From NCBI GenBank assembly GCA_039715185.1, contig JBDLIA010000001.1, forward strand, positions 1-64,000: 64,000 bases of DNA, given 5' to 3'. The stretch comes from Gemmatimonadota bacterium (GTDB taxonomy: Bacteria; Gemmatimonadota; Gemmatimonadetes; Longimicrobiales; RSA9). Shown here in pieces: positions 27,442 to 36,429 of the stretch (its first letter is position 1; each line of letters starts with the position of its first letter). A program made the translations under genes and the position numbers. Below the pieces are notes generated by a model, which was not told the DNA's origin, ran no database searches, and saw nothing but the letters and a program-made list of their open reading frames with translations.

Positions 27442-28154
27442 CGGACGTGGCCCAGGTGGGCGGACGGGCCCCGCAGGGGGCGCTCGACATGATCCTGGGT
27501 GGCGGATTGCCAACCAAGGTCATCCTGGCGCTGCTGCTCGCGGCGTCCCTGCTGAGCTGGATAGTCATTCTCTGGAAGGCGGGCCAGTTCCGCCGCCTGA
27601 AGCAGGCGGGGCTGCGCTTCGTGGCGGCGATGGATCGCGCGGTGCGGCTCGAGGACGCCTACCAGACGGTGCACCGGCTGCCGGACAGCCCGTACGCCCG
27701 CGTCTTTCGTCAGGGCATCAACTTCTTCAACGAGCTGCGACCGGGGGCCCTCAAGGCAGATGCGCCGCCGACCGCGGGCCTTTCCGAGGCGCAGTTGCAC
27801 GCGCTCAGACTGGTTCTGGAGAAGGAGCAGGCCGAAGAACGAGACGAGTTGTCGGCGGGCGTTCTCTGGCTGGCGGTCATCGGCACCGTGTCGCCGCTCC
27901 TGGGACTACTCGGGACGGTGATCGGCATCATGGACGCGTTCCTGGGCATCACCGCGACGGGCTCGGCGCACATCGGCGCGGTGGCCCCCGGCGTGGCCGA
28001 GGCGCTGGTCACGACGGTCGCCGGGCTCGCCGTCGCGATCCCCGCCGTAATCGCCTACAACTATTTCGTCACCAAGCTGAACCTGTTCGAAGGCGAGCTG
28101 GAGGGCTTCGCGAGCGAATTCATCGGCACGTTGGCCAGAGAGGGCCGGCTGTGA
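27438..28154 (+). CDS. tolQ: TolQ (MotA/TolQ/ExbB proton channel family)
   Basis: 238 residues from GTG 27438. Three transmembrane helices: about residues 30-50 (VILALLLAASLLSWIVILWK), 140-170 (GVLWLAVIGTVSPLLGLLGT) and 185-210 (VAPGVAEALVTTVAGLAVAI). The last two carry the conserved Thr/Pro/Gly residues of the proton channel. With TolR it uses proton motive force to energise TolA and maintain outer-membrane invagination at division. It is first in a contiguous tolQ-R-A-B-pal-cpoB locus and overlaps both galE and tolR by 4 bp. Confidence 0.94.
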   Translation: MTDVAQVGGRAPQGALDMILGGGLPTKVILALLLAASLLSWIVILWKAGQFRRLKQAGLRFVAAMDRAVRLEDAYQTVHRLPDSPYARVFRQGINFFNELRPGALKADAPPTAGLSEAQLHALRLVLEKEQAEERDELSAGVLWLAVIGTVSPLLGLLGTVIGIMDAFLGITATGSAHIGAVAPGVAEALVTTVAGLAVAIPAVIAYNYFVTKLNLFEGELEGFASEFIGTLAREGRL

Positions 28155-28555
28155 GGCGGCGGCAGCGTCTGCCCACCATGGCCGAGATCAGCGTCACGAG
28201 CCTGGTAGACGTTGCGTTCACGCTGCTCGTCATTTTCATCATCACGGCGCCCATCATGCAGGGAGGCGTCGAGTTGGACTTGCCGCGGGCGGATTCGGCG
28301 CCGCTCGCGGGGGCGGAGGGAGTGATAGTGTCGATCGAGCGCAGCGGCGCGATCCACCTCGGCGAGGTCCCGGTGGAGGGGGTGGACGAGTTGGTGAGCT
28401 TGTACCCGGACTACGTTCGCAACCAAGGCGCGGAAACGGTTTACCTGAGGGCCGACGGCGGCGTCGACTACGAGCGAGTCGCGGTCGTCCTGGGGACGTT
28501 GATGCGGCTGGACGTGGCCGCGGTCAACCTGGTGGTGGAGCCGCGCATCGAGTGA
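28151..28555 (+). CDS. tolR: TolR (ExbD/TolR family)
   Basis: 134 residues from GTG 28151. One N-terminal membrane helix (about 18-36, VTSLVDVAFTLLVIFIITAP) carries the essential aspartate of the proton pathway in SLVDVAF. It is followed by a periplasmic domain with VELDLPRADSAPL and a C-terminal VYLRADGGVDYERVAVVLGT, the usual ExbD/TolR motif. Partner of TolQ in the energised complex. The stop is followed by a 130-bp gap before tolA. Confidence 0.94.
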   Translation: MRRRQRLPTMAEISVTSLVDVAFTLLVIFIITAPIMQGGVELDLPRADSAPLAGAEGVIVSIERSGAIHLGEVPVEGVDELVSLYPDYVRNQGAETVYLRADGGVDYERVAVVLGTLMRLDVAAVNLVVEPRIE

Positions 28556-28685
28556 GCGAGGCGCTACGCGCCGGGCCGACGGAACAGCCGGCGCGCGTGC
28601 GGAGGTAGAAGGGACCGTGGCGGGTGGAGCGATTGAACGGATGAACGGCGGAGCAGGCGGTGTCTGAGAGAGACCGGAGGGCGGC

Positions 28686-29384
28686 GTGAGTGGGGCCGGC
28701 GGAGCGCGGCGCGCGCGTGGCGTGCGCCCCGGCAAGCCGGCCATCGCGGCGTCCGTGGTCGGACACGTCGGCTTCCTGGCGGCCGCGGTCATGACGTCGC
28801 TCGGATCGCACGAGGAGCTGCCGGCGTTCGAGGTCTACAGGGTGGAGCTGGTGTCGCCGCCGCCGCAGGAGGCCGGGCCGGCGACCCCGCCGGCGTCCGA
28901 GCCCGAGCCGGTGGTCGCCCCGGAGCCCGAACCCGAGCCCGAGGCCGAGATCCCGGAGCGAGAGGCACCGCCCGAGGAGGCGCCGCCCGAACCCGAAGAG
29001 TCGCCGGAGCCCGAGCCCAGCCGCGGCGCGAATCCCGATCCGGAGAGCCCCGGCGGAGACGACATCGAAGTAAGCATCGACGGCGCGGACTTCGCGGACC
29101 CCGCGTACCTGCAGAACATCATCCGGCAGAATCGTCGCTACTTCCGCTGGACGGGCGACCCGGGCCTGCGCGCGTGCGTGTACTTCGAGATTCTTCGCGA
29201 CGGCGGAGTGCAGGCCATTCGCGTGGCCCGCGGCTCCGGTAACTTCCGTTTCGATCTCGCCGCCCGCGGCGCCGTGGAAGCGGCGGGATCGCGCAACGCC
29301 TACGGCGCGCTCCCCGCGAGCTGGCCCCACGATCTGCTGCCCGTGCAGTTTTCCTTTTCATCGAACCGGCTGGAAGCGTGCTGA
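28686..29384 (+). CDS. tolA: TolA/TonB-like energy transducer
   Basis: 232 residues from GTG 28686. A short basic N-terminus precedes one membrane helix (about 20-38, AIAASVVGHVGFLAAAVMTS). Residues 55-115 are a Pro/Glu-rich linker (repeated EPEPE, PPEEAPPE), in place of the Ala/Lys helix of enterobacterial TolA. A small C-terminal domain (about 130-225; ILRDGGVQAIRVARGSGNF) is TonB/TolA-like. The linker would span the periplasm and the C-domain would contact TolB or Pal. Position in the locus supports TolA over TonB. Confidence 0.82.
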   Translation: MSGAGGARRARGVRPGKPAIAASVVGHVGFLAAAVMTSLGSHEELPAFEVYRVELVSPPPQEAGPATPPASEPEPVVAPEPEPEPEAEIPEREAPPEEAPPEPEESPEPEPSRGANPDPESPGGDDIEVSIDGADFADPAYLQNIIRQNRRYFRWTGDPGLRACVYFEILRDGGVQAIRVARGSGNFRFDLAARGAVEAAGSRNAYGALPASWPHDLLPVQFSFSSNRLEAC

Positions 29385-30736
29385 CATCGACCCGCATCCC
29401 GATCGCCGCTCTGCGCGCCGCCTTCCTGGTGGCCCTGGTGGCCGTACCGCGGCCCGCGCTGGGGCAGCAAGACGACATCCCGACCGGGGTCAGAATCGGG
29501 CTCATCTACCAGTCGACGCCGCGCGACCGGCTCGCCGTACGCCCGTTCGGCGCACCCGCGAGCCTCGCTGACGCCGCGCGCGCGGCGCGCGACGTCGTCG
29601 AGCAGGACCTCGACTTCAGCGATCGCTATGAGCTGATGCGTGTGCCGGCGGGCCTCAGCGATGGATCGGTCGACTACGCTCCGTGGAACGACCTGGGCGT
29701 TATGTGGTTGCTCACCGGCTCGGTCGAGCAGGACGGCCCCGGGGCGTTGCTGCGCGTCACGCTGCACGACGTGGTCTTTGGACGCATCAAGGAGATCCGG
29801 GCCTTTCGGCTGCCGCTGTCCGACGAGCGCGGCCTTCGCAGCGCCGCGCACACCGTGTCCGATGAGGTGGTCCGCTGGACGACCGGACAGCCGGGCGCGG
29901 CCGCGAGCCGCATCGCCGCCGTGCGGCGCCGCTCCGACGGCGGTTTCGAGCTCGTGCTCGTGGATTCCGACGGCGCTGGTTTGGAGGTCGCGGAGCGTAG
30001 CGGGGGACTGCTGTACTCGCCCAGTTGGGCGCCCGATGGCAGCCGCATCCTGTACACTGTGCAGGGAGGGCGGGGCTGGCAGTTGCGCGAGCGCTCGCTC
30101 TCGGGTGGAAGCGCGCTGGTCGACGAGCGGCCGTTCCTGATAACGCCGTCCTACGCACCCGATGGAGAGGAGATTTCCTTCGCCACGGCGCTGGGCGATG
30201 ATGTCCAGATCTTCCGTTACAACGCTCGGCGACGGTGCTGTCTGAGTCGCCAGGTCGCGGGCCCGCGGGATGACCTGTCTCCGACCTGGGCGCCGGACGG
30301 GCGCCGCATCGCGTTCCAGTCCAATCGACTTGTGCAGCCGCACATCTACGTGGCCGATGCGGACGGCGAGAACGCCGAGCTGCTGTCGCCTTACGTGTAC
30401 GACGAGCCCGGGTACTACACGTCGCCGGACTGGTCTCCGACGGGATCATTGGTCACGTTCCACGGACGGTCGCGGGGTGAGTTCCAGGTCATGGTCGCCG
30501 ACGCGGACCGCCCCGGCGCGACAGTGCGGCAGTTGACCGCGGACGGCGTCAGCGAGGATCCGAGTTGGGCTCCGGACGGCAGGCATATCGTGTTCTCGGG
30601 CCGTCGTGGAGGCAGGCAGGGATTGTACGTGATCGATGCCGTCACCGGGCGCATCCGTCCGGTATTGTTGGGCGACGGCTACCAGCTACCGGACTGGAGC
30701 CCGGCGCTCGCGAGTGCCGCCGATTTCGCGCCCTGA
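29378..30736 (+). CDS. tolB: Tol-Pal system beta-propeller protein TolB
   Basis: 452 residues from GTG 29378, overlapping the tolA end. A signal peptide (LRAAFLVALVAVPRPALGQQ) is followed by an N-terminal domain (about 35-175) and a C-terminal six-bladed propeller with repeated blades of the form SWAPDGSRILY, SYAPDGEEISFA, TWAPDGRRIAFQS, DWSPTGSLVTFH and SWAPDGRHIVFSG. TolB shuttles between TolA and Pal in the periplasm. Length and blade pattern match the family. Confidence 0.95.
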   Translation: MLTSTRIPIAALRAAFLVALVAVPRPALGQQDDIPTGVRIGLIYQSTPRDRLAVRPFGAPASLADAARAARDVVEQDLDFSDRYELMRVPAGLSDGSVDYAPWNDLGVMWLLTGSVEQDGPGALLRVTLHDVVFGRIKEIRAFRLPLSDERGLRSAAHTVSDEVVRWTTGQPGAAASRIAAVRRRSDGGFELVLVDSDGAGLEVAERSGGLLYSPSWAPDGSRILYTVQGGRGWQLRERSLSGGSALVDERPFLITPSYAPDGEEISFATALGDDVQIFRYNARRRCCLSRQVAGPRDDLSPTWAPDGRRIAFQSNRLVQPHIYVADADGENAELLSPYVYDEPGYYTSPDWSPTGSLVTFHGRSRGEFQVMVADADRPGATVRQLTADGVSEDPSWAPDGRHIVFSGRRGGRQGLYVIDAVTGRIRPVLLGDGYQLPDWSPALASAADFAP

Positions 30737-30761
30737 ACGTGGGCGCTACCGATAGCCCGTA

Positions 30762-30806
30762 GCGCGCCCGGAGGGCGCGCGCGGAACAGGGGGCTTTGCC
30801 GCCCCC
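30762..30806 (+). promoter_or_regulatory. Two GC hairpins in the tolB-pal gap
   Basis: GCGCGCCC/GGGCGCGC (30762-30769 with 30773-30780) and GGGGGC/GCCCCC (30789-30794 with 30801-30806) form tandem stem-loops in the 92-bp gap. Neither is followed by a T-run. They may stabilise or partly terminate the upstream transcript so that pal is expressed differently. Confidence 0.35.
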
Positions 30807-30828
30807 GACGTGACACCCTGGGGAGGGG

Positions 30829-31398
30829 ATGAAGCAGATGTGGAAGAAGATGCTGGCGCTGACCGTGCCGTTCGTCCTGGTGGCCGCGTGCGGGGGCAAC
30901 CCCGAGCCGCCACCGCCGCTGCCGGAACCCGTGCAAGAGGCGCCGCCGCCTCCGCCCGCGGCCGACGACGGCGCCGACGCAGCGGCGGCCGAGGCCGCTG
31001 CCCGAGAGGCGGCGATCCGGCGCGCGATCGAGGATCTCACCTTGCCGGTCTACTTCGGATACGACCAGTTCTCGCTCGAGTCCGAAGCGCAGGCGTTGTT
31101 GCGCCGGAAGGCCGACGTGCTGCGGGCGAACGAGGAGGTGAGGGTCCGCATCCAGGGGCACGCGGACGAGCGTGGATCCATCGAGTACAACCTCGCTCTT
31201 GGCATGCGGCGAGCCACCGCGGCGCGTGATTTCCTGACCAACTTCGGCCTTCAGGCGAGCCGCTTCGAGGTCATCAGCTTCGGTGAGGAGCGGCCCGCCG
31301 ATACGGGGACCACGGAGGCCGCGTACGCTCGCAACAGACGAGCCGAGTTCGAGCTGACGGCGGGTCGCGACGCGATCCGGCCGCCGAACTCCCCGTGA
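30829..31398 (+). CDS. pal: Peptidoglycan-associated lipoprotein Pal
   Basis: 189 residues; the ATG is preceded by GGGAGGGG. The lipoprotein signal is MKQMWKKMLALTVPFVLVAAC with lipidation at Cys21. A Pro/Glu/Ala-rich linker (about 22-70) precedes the OmpA-like peptidoglycan-binding domain (about 75-180) with YFGYDQFSLESEAQALL and RIQGHADERGSIEYNLALGM, including the Asp and Arg that hold meso-diaminopimelate. Pal tethers the outer membrane to peptidoglycan and interacts with TolB. It overlaps the cpoB start by GTGA. Confidence 0.96.
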   Translation: MKQMWKKMLALTVPFVLVAACGGNPEPPPPLPEPVQEAPPPPPAADDGADAAAAEAAAREAAIRRAIEDLTLPVYFGYDQFSLESEAQALLRRKADVLRANEEVRVRIQGHADERGSIEYNLALGMRRATAARDFLTNFGLQASRFEVISFGEERPADTGTTEAAYARNRRAEFELTAGRDAIRPPNSP

Positions 31399-32198
31399 CG
31401 CCCGCTCGGGCCCGGCCCGGTCTTCTCCCGCGGCCGTCCGTCGGGCGGCGCGCTCGGGCGGGAGCCGTGCTGGGTCTCGTGGCCATTGTCGTGGCCGGCT
31501 GCGCCACCAAGCGGGATGTGAAGGATGTGCGGGCCGAGATACGGTCTGTGATGGCCCGCCAGGATTCCATCCTCGTGCTGCTCCAGAACGAGCACGCGGC
31601 GGTGCGCGATTCGGTGCGCTCGGTGGGGGAAGAGATCGTCACGTCTCGGGGCGAGCTGCGCAATCAGCTGCTCGGCATCGAGCAACAGCTGGTCCAGATC
31701 CAGGAGCTGACCGGCCAGAGTCAGCGCCGTCTGAACCAGCTGCGCGAGGATATTACGCAGCGGGAGCGAGTCGCGCCTCCACCCGCACCGGGCGAGGACA
31801 CGGCGGAGGGAGCGTCGGGTGTCGACGGCGCCGAGCTGTACGTCGCGGGGATGGAGCAGTTGCAGAGAGGAGCCTCCGAAACGGCCAGGCTCGCCTTCGA
31901 GCAGCTGATCCGTGAGAACCCCGAGCACCCGCAGGCGCCCGACGCGCAGTTCGGAATCGGCGAGAGTCATTACCAGGAGCAGGACCTGGACGCCGCCCTG
32001 GAAGCGTTCGACCGCGTGGTGCAGCTGTACCCCGATTCGCCGCGGGCTCCGGCCGCGTTGTATCGCGCTGGAATCGTATCGGAAGAGCGCGGAAACATCG
32101 AAGAGGCAAGGGGTTACTTCAACCGCGTCACCTCGGGGTATCCGCGGTCGGAGCAGGCCCGGCTCGCGAGCGAAAAGCTCCAGTCCCTCTCACGCTGA
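31395..32198 (+). CDS. cpoB: Tol-Pal-associated TPR lipoprotein CpoB/YbgF
   Basis: 267 residues from GTG 31395. A long, Arg-rich N-terminus precedes a lipobox (LVAIVVAGC, Cys about 36), so this version looks lipid-anchored where E. coli CpoB is soluble. Residues 45-125 form a coiled coil (DVRAEIRSVMARQDSILVLL onwards). Residues 140-265 hold three TPRs with the hallmark AELYVAGMEQLQRGASETAR and PDAQFGIGESHYQEQDLDAA. CpoB links peptidoglycan synthesis to Tol-driven constriction. Last gene of the Tol-Pal locus. Confidence 0.88.
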   Translation: MTPARARPGLLPRPSVGRRARAGAVLGLVAIVVAGCATKRDVKDVRAEIRSVMARQDSILVLLQNEHAAVRDSVRSVGEEIVTSRGELRNQLLGIEQQLVQIQELTGQSQRRLNQLREDITQRERVAPPPAPGEDTAEGASGVDGAELYVAGMEQLQRGASETARLAFEQLIRENPEHPQAPDAQFGIGESHYQEQDLDAALEAFDRVVQLYPDSPRAPAALYRAGIVSEERGNIEEARGYFNRVTSGYPRSEQARLASEKLQSLSR

Positions 32199-32252
32199 GT
32201 CCGGGTCCGGGGCGGCGGCTGGCGCCGCTCCGGGCGCCCGCGTGGAGAAACA

Positions 32253-32750
32253 ATGCGCTGTCCATTCTGTGGCGAAACGGAAGATCGCGTCGTCGACTCG
32301 CGGACGAGTCGAGAGGGGCGAGCCGTTCGCCGCCGGCGCGAGTGCCTGGCCTGCGAACGGCGCTTCACCACTTACGAGTACGTGGAGGAGCGTCCGCTAC
32401 AGGTACTCAAGTCGGGCGGCACCTCCGAGCCGTACGATCGCGCCAAGCTCGTGCGCGCCATTCAACTGCCGTGCGCCAAGCGCCCCGTGACCCCGGATGA
32501 GATCGAGGCCATGGTGGACTCGGTGGAGGACGAGCTGGAGGCGGCCGGCACCGGCCAGGTCGAGAGCCGCAGGATCGGCGAGCTGGTCATGGATCGCCTG
32601 CAGCAGCGGGACCACGTGGCCTACGTGAGGTTCGCCTCCGTGTATCGCGAGTTCGAGGACATCGACGCGTTCCGAGAAGAGCTGGAGGAGCTTCGGTCGC
32701 GGCAGGCCCTGGAGGCCCTGGAGGCCGACCAGGCGCGGCTGCCGTTCTGA
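32253..32750 (+). CDS. nrdR: Transcriptional repressor NrdR
   Basis: 165 residues. A zinc ribbon at the N-terminus is formed by CPFC (residues 3-6) and CLAC (about 31-34), in MRCPFCGETEDRVVDSRTSR and RRRECLACERRFTTYEYVEE. An ATP-cone domain follows (about 45-135; LQVLKSGGTSEPYDRAKLVR). NrdR binds ATP or dATP and represses ribonucleotide reductase genes. No nrd gene is in the window. The C-terminus is Glu/Leu-rich. It starts 54 bp after cpoB; that gap holds only a short GC hairpin. Confidence 0.96.
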   Translation: MRCPFCGETEDRVVDSRTSREGRAVRRRRECLACERRFTTYEYVEERPLQVLKSGGTSEPYDRAKLVRAIQLPCAKRPVTPDEIEAMVDSVEDELEAAGTGQVESRRIGELVMDRLQQRDHVAYVRFASVYREFEDIDAFREELEELRSRQALEALEADQARLPF

Positions 32751-32767
32751 GCCGCGGGCTCTGAGCC

Positions 32768-33577
32768 ATGGCTCTGCTCGAGAAGCTGCGCGCGCGGGCG
32801 CGGGGCGCCGACCCGGACGCAATGCCCTTCCTGGACCATCTGGAGGAGCTGCGGCGCCGCATCCTCTGGATCCTGGCCGCGCTGGCCGTAGGCTTCTTCA
32901 TAGGCCTGTGGGTGGTCACCCATTTCCAGGTCCTTCAGCTCCTCATCACGCCCATCGAGCCGTTGCTGGGCGACACCAAGCTCAAGTATCTCAGCCCCAC
33001 GGACCCGTTCTTCATCACCCTCAAGCTGGCCGCCGTGGTGGGGCTGTTGCTCGTCCTGCCGCTGGTGGTGTACCACGTGTGGGCTTTCTTTGCGCCGGCG
33101 CTTCTGCCGTCGGAACGGCGCTCAATAGTGCCGGCGCTCTACCTCGGCCTCGTCCTGTTCGCGGCGGGCGTCGCGCTGGCCTACTTCCTGGCGCTGCCCA
33201 TCACGCTGCGCTTTACCATGAGCTTCCAGGGAGAGAGCCTGGAGCAGGCCATCGTGATCGGGCCGTATTTGGCGATAGTGGTGCGACTGTTGCTGGCCTT
33301 CGGGGCTATCTTCGAGCTGCCGGTCGTGATGCTCGTGCTGGCCACGCTGGGTCTCGTTTCGTCCGCGGGATTGAAGGAGAAGCGGCGCTATGCGATCGTG
33401 GCGATCGCGCTCGTCGCGAGCATCATCACGCCGGGCGATGTGGTGGTGCTGACCGTATTCCTCATGGTGCCTCTCGTGCTTCTCTACGAACTGAGCATCG
33501 GCCTTACGCGCATGGTGGAACGCCGGCGTACGCAGGCGTCCATGCCGGATCCGGACCAGTGGATGGGGGCGTCGTGA
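32768..33577 (+). CDS. tatC: Sec-independent protein translocase TatC
   Basis: 269 residues. The N-terminal cytoplasmic motif MPFLDHLEELRRRILWILAA contains the conserved Leu-Glu-Glu-Leu-Arg twin-arginine contact. Six hydrophobic helices follow, with LKYLSPTDPFFITLKLAAVV and the conserved periplasmic Pro/Phe region ending YHVWAFFAPALLPSERR. TatC is the substrate receptor for folded proteins carrying twin-arginine signals. tatA lies about 9 kb downstream at 42530. It overlaps the LptD-like gene by GTGA. Confidence 0.96.
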   Translation: MALLEKLRARARGADPDAMPFLDHLEELRRRILWILAALAVGFFIGLWVVTHFQVLQLLITPIEPLLGDTKLKYLSPTDPFFITLKLAAVVGLLLVLPLVVYHVWAFFAPALLPSERRSIVPALYLGLVLFAAGVALAYFLALPITLRFTMSFQGESLEQAIVIGPYLAIVVRLLLAFGAIFELPVVMLVLATLGLVSSAGLKEKRRYAIVAIALVASIITPGDVVVLTVFLMVPLVLLYELSIGLTRMVERRRTQASMPDPDQWMGAS

Positions 33578-36429
33578 GCGGGTGGCGGCTCGCGTTACTC
33601 GTGATCGTCCTCGCGTCGGTCCCCGCGGGGGTCACGGCGCAGGGTGATCCGGCCGACAGCGCCGCGGCCGGGCCCGACACGATCGCGGCGGATACCGTCC
33701 TCACGCCCCGCGACCGGGCATTGCTGCGCCTGCGCGCGCTGAGGCCGGCGGACGGCGGCGTCGACCTCGGCGAGGCAGGTGACAGCGCCCCGGCGCCGTT
33801 GGGGATAACGCCGGTCGGGCCAGGTACGCCGGTGCAGGCCACGCCCATCGAGTTCGACTCGATCATGCGTGGGCTGCTGGCGCTCCCAGGCTTCCGTGCG
33901 CTGGCGTACGCGGGGGAATCCGCCGACCTGGACATGGACAGTGCGCTCGTCCGGCTGCTCGGTCCGGAGGCTCGCGTGGACCAGGAGGGCCGGGGGCTGG
34001 TGGCCGATTCGCTCGTGGAGTACGACCTGGACACAGAGGTCGTGTGCGGCTACGGGGCGCCGACTTTCACCGGCGGGGGCGACGCGCCGGTGATTTCGAG
34101 TCGAGTGTGCTACAACGTGCCCCGCAGGCTCGGCGTGGCCCTCGACGCCCAGACGACCTTCCGGCAGACCGCGGAATGGCGCGTCTTCGGTGACGAGATG
34201 TACCCCGTCGCCAATTCACGCGTATTCGTCACCGACGCCGAGTTCACGTCCTGCGACCACGAGGTCCCGCACTACCACTTCGCGGCGCGCGAGGTGAAGG
34301 TGGTCCGGGATTCGGTGCTGGTCGCGCGCGACGTCACGCTGAACTTCATGGACGTGCCGGTTTTCTGGCTGCCGTTCATGGTGCAGAGCATGCGGCAGGG
34401 TCGGAAGAGCGGTCTCCTTACGCCGCGCTTCGGCCTGCAGGACGTCGCGCGCACGTCCAGCGGCTACCAGCGACGACTCACCGATGTGGGCTTCTACTGG
34501 GCGATCAGCGACCACCTGGGCGCGGCGCTGGCGTTCGACTGGTTCAGCGACAACTACGTGGCCCTGCGCGGCGACTTCGAGTACCGGTGGCTGCGCCAGT
34601 TCCTGCGGGGCAACGTCGTCTACAAGCAGTTCTGGCGCACCGAAGGCGGCCGGGAGCTGACCCTGCGCAGCAACAACTCCTGGCGTCCGGACGAGCGGAC
34701 CACCGTGAGCGCCAGCGCCAACTTCGTCTCCTCGGAGGATTTCGTCCGCCGCAACACGTTCGACCCGCGCGAGCTCAATCGATCGATTCTCTCCACGGGT
34801 TCGTTGCGCAGGACCTTCGACTGGGGTTCTGCGACAGCCAGCGCCACCCGCAATCAGTTCCTGGACGACGGCCGAGTGGAGACCACGCTGCCAGATGCGG
34901 GGATCACGCTGTCCAACGTCGCGCTTTTCGGCAGGCCGGGGGGGTTCTCCGGTAGCTGGGGAGGCGGCGTGAGCTTCCGCAACGTCGAGGTGGACGTCGA
35001 CGAGTCCGCGGACCTCGCCAGCCGGTCGCAGGACCGCGAGACCCGCACCGCGTCCGCGTCCAGCGCGTTCCGGCTCGGCGGCCTTTCCATCGACCAGCGC
35101 TTCTCGCTGAACAGGCAGACCCTGTCGCCCCGCGACGTGACGATCTTTGCGACGGACACGCTGTCCAGCGACTCTACCTTCGTGCTGGACGGGAGCTTCG
35201 AGGAGCGCGCGAACTGGTCGGCCGGGCTGAACTACCAGCAGCGGCTCGTGGGGACCAGCACGCTGCGCCCGAGCCTCTCCCTGACGCAGGACTTCCTGCG
35301 CAACGACAGCACTGCGATAGACAGGGTCGCGGGCCCGCTGAGGCTGGTGTTCAGGACCGACCTGCAGAGCCCCATGTACGGGTTCTTTCCGGGCGTCGGG
35401 CCCATCGAGCGCTTCCGCCACAAGTTCACCCCCAGCGTCAGCTACAATTACTCGCCGGCGCCGACCCTCAGCGCGCTCCAGGAGACGGTTTTCGGCGCGT
35501 CGGCCGCGGGTCGGGAGCAGAACCAGATACAGGTACGGCTGCAGCAGACGTTCGAGGCGAAGTACAGGGGCGACGGCGCCGAGACCGAGAGCGCCGAGCC
35601 GGACCCCGCGGAGGCCCTGGCCGGCCCGACCGACGGGGAGCCGCGCCGCCTGCCGCAGGCCCGGAAGCTGATGCTCCTGTCGGTGGCGACGAGCGCGGTG
35701 GCTTACGACTTCGTCGAGGCGCGCGAGGGCGGTGACGGCCTCACCACCACCAGCGTGACCAACAGCTTCACGTCGGATCTGCTGCGCGGTCTTCAGTTCC
35801 AGACGGCCCACGACCTGTTTCGTCCCGACACCACGCCCACCGGCGAGACCGACCGCACCTTCGATCTGCACCTGAGCCGCGTGACCGCTTCCTTTTCGGT
35901 GGACAACAATTTCTTCCTGTTCCGCTGGCTCGGTCTGGGCGATCGGCCCGACGAGGCGCGCCAGCGCGAGCGGCTGGACGAGGCGGGCGTCGACGAGGGC
36001 GGCGAGGTCGACGAGCTGGAGGGGGAGAGCACGCTCGACGACGACAGGACCGCGCTGACGACGGGCGGATTCCGGGCGCCCAGGGCCACGGGCGGTGTCG
36101 GTTCCTGGCGGGCGCAACTCAACTACAGCCTGACCCGGCCCCGTGACACGACCGCGCAGGACGAGCTCCAGATGCTCACCGGCTCGGTGACCTTCCGGCC
36201 CACGCAGCAGTGGTCGGCCTCATGGCAGACCGGCTACAACTTCACGGACAAGGCGTTCGCCGACCACGTGGTTCGCCTCACCCGCGATCTGCACCGCTGG
36301 GAAGCCAACTTCGACTTCGTGCGCACGCAGAACGGCAACTTCAGCTTCGAGTTCCGGGTGGCGTTGCGCGACCAGCGCGACCTGGAGCTGGACTACGAGC
36401 AGAGGAGCGACCCCCGGAGGGTGCAGTGA
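33574..36429 (+). CDS. LptD/OstA-like outer-membrane lipopolysaccharide assembly protein
   Basis: 951 residues from GTG 33574 with a signal peptide (WRLALLVIVLASVPAGVTAQ). An N-terminal region (about 30-190) precedes the jelly-roll-like segment with ADSLVEYDLDTEVVCGYGAP and CDHEVPHYHFAAREVKVVRD, then FMDVPVFWLPFMVQSM, which resembles the LptD motif where PVFY-type sequences connect to the barrel. Residues from about 300 onward have alternating strand character with many aromatic residues. Long acidic loops (about 790-830) interrupt the barrel. LptD inserts LPS into the outer leaflet. Two cysteine pairs may form disulfides (two Cys near 150-172; one near 229). No LptE-like gene is adjacent. 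Confidence 0.82.
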   Translation: MSGWRLALLVIVLASVPAGVTAQGDPADSAAAGPDTIAADTVLTPRDRALLRLRALRPADGGVDLGEAGDSAPAPLGITPVGPGTPVQATPIEFDSIMRGLLALPGFRALAYAGESADLDMDSALVRLLGPEARVDQEGRGLVADSLVEYDLDTEVVCGYGAPTFTGGGDAPVISSRVCYNVPRRLGVALDAQTTFRQTAEWRVFGDEMYPVANSRVFVTDAEFTSCDHEVPHYHFAAREVKVVRDSVLVARDVTLNFMDVPVFWLPFMVQSMRQGRKSGLLTPRFGLQDVARTSSGYQRRLTDVGFYWAISDHLGAALAFDWFSDNYVALRGDFEYRWLRQFLRGNVVYKQFWRTEGGRELTLRSNNSWRPDERTTVSASANFVSSEDFVRRNTFDPRELNRSILSTGSLRRTFDWGSATASATRNQFLDDGRVETTLPDAGITLSNVALFGRPGGFSGSWGGGVSFRNVEVDVDESADLASRSQDRETRTASASSAFRLGGLSIDQRFSLNRQTLSPRDVTIFATDTLSSDSTFVLDGSFEERANWSAGLNYQQRLVGTSTLRPSLSLTQDFLRNDSTAIDRVAGPLRLVFRTDLQSPMYGFFPGVGPIERFRHKFTPSVSYNYSPAPTLSALQETVFGASAAGREQNQIQVRLQQTFEAKYRGDGAETESAEPDPAEALAGPTDGEPRRLPQARKLMLLSVATSAVAYDFVEAREGGDGLTTTSVTNSFTSDLLRGLQFQTAHDLFRPDTTPTGETDRTFDLHLSRVTASFSVDNNFFLFRWLGLGDRPDEARQRERLDEAGVDEGGEVDELEGESTLDDDRTALTTGGFRAPRATGGVGSWRAQLNYSLTRPRDTTAQDELQMLTGSVTFRPTQQWSASWQTGYNFTDKAFADHVVRLTRDLHRWEANFDFVRTQNGNFSFEFRVALRDQRDLELDYEQRSDPRRVQ

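Noticed and set aside
28556-28685. Possible small gene or RNA between tolR and tolA
   Set aside because: Only a 5-bp stem (GGCGC/GCGCC) and no open frame with a start and ribosome-binding site; treated as an untranslated spacer.
34216-36117. Long open frame antisense to the LptD-like gene
   Set aside because: Same GC-skew effect; composition is Arg/Gly/Val-rich without domain features.
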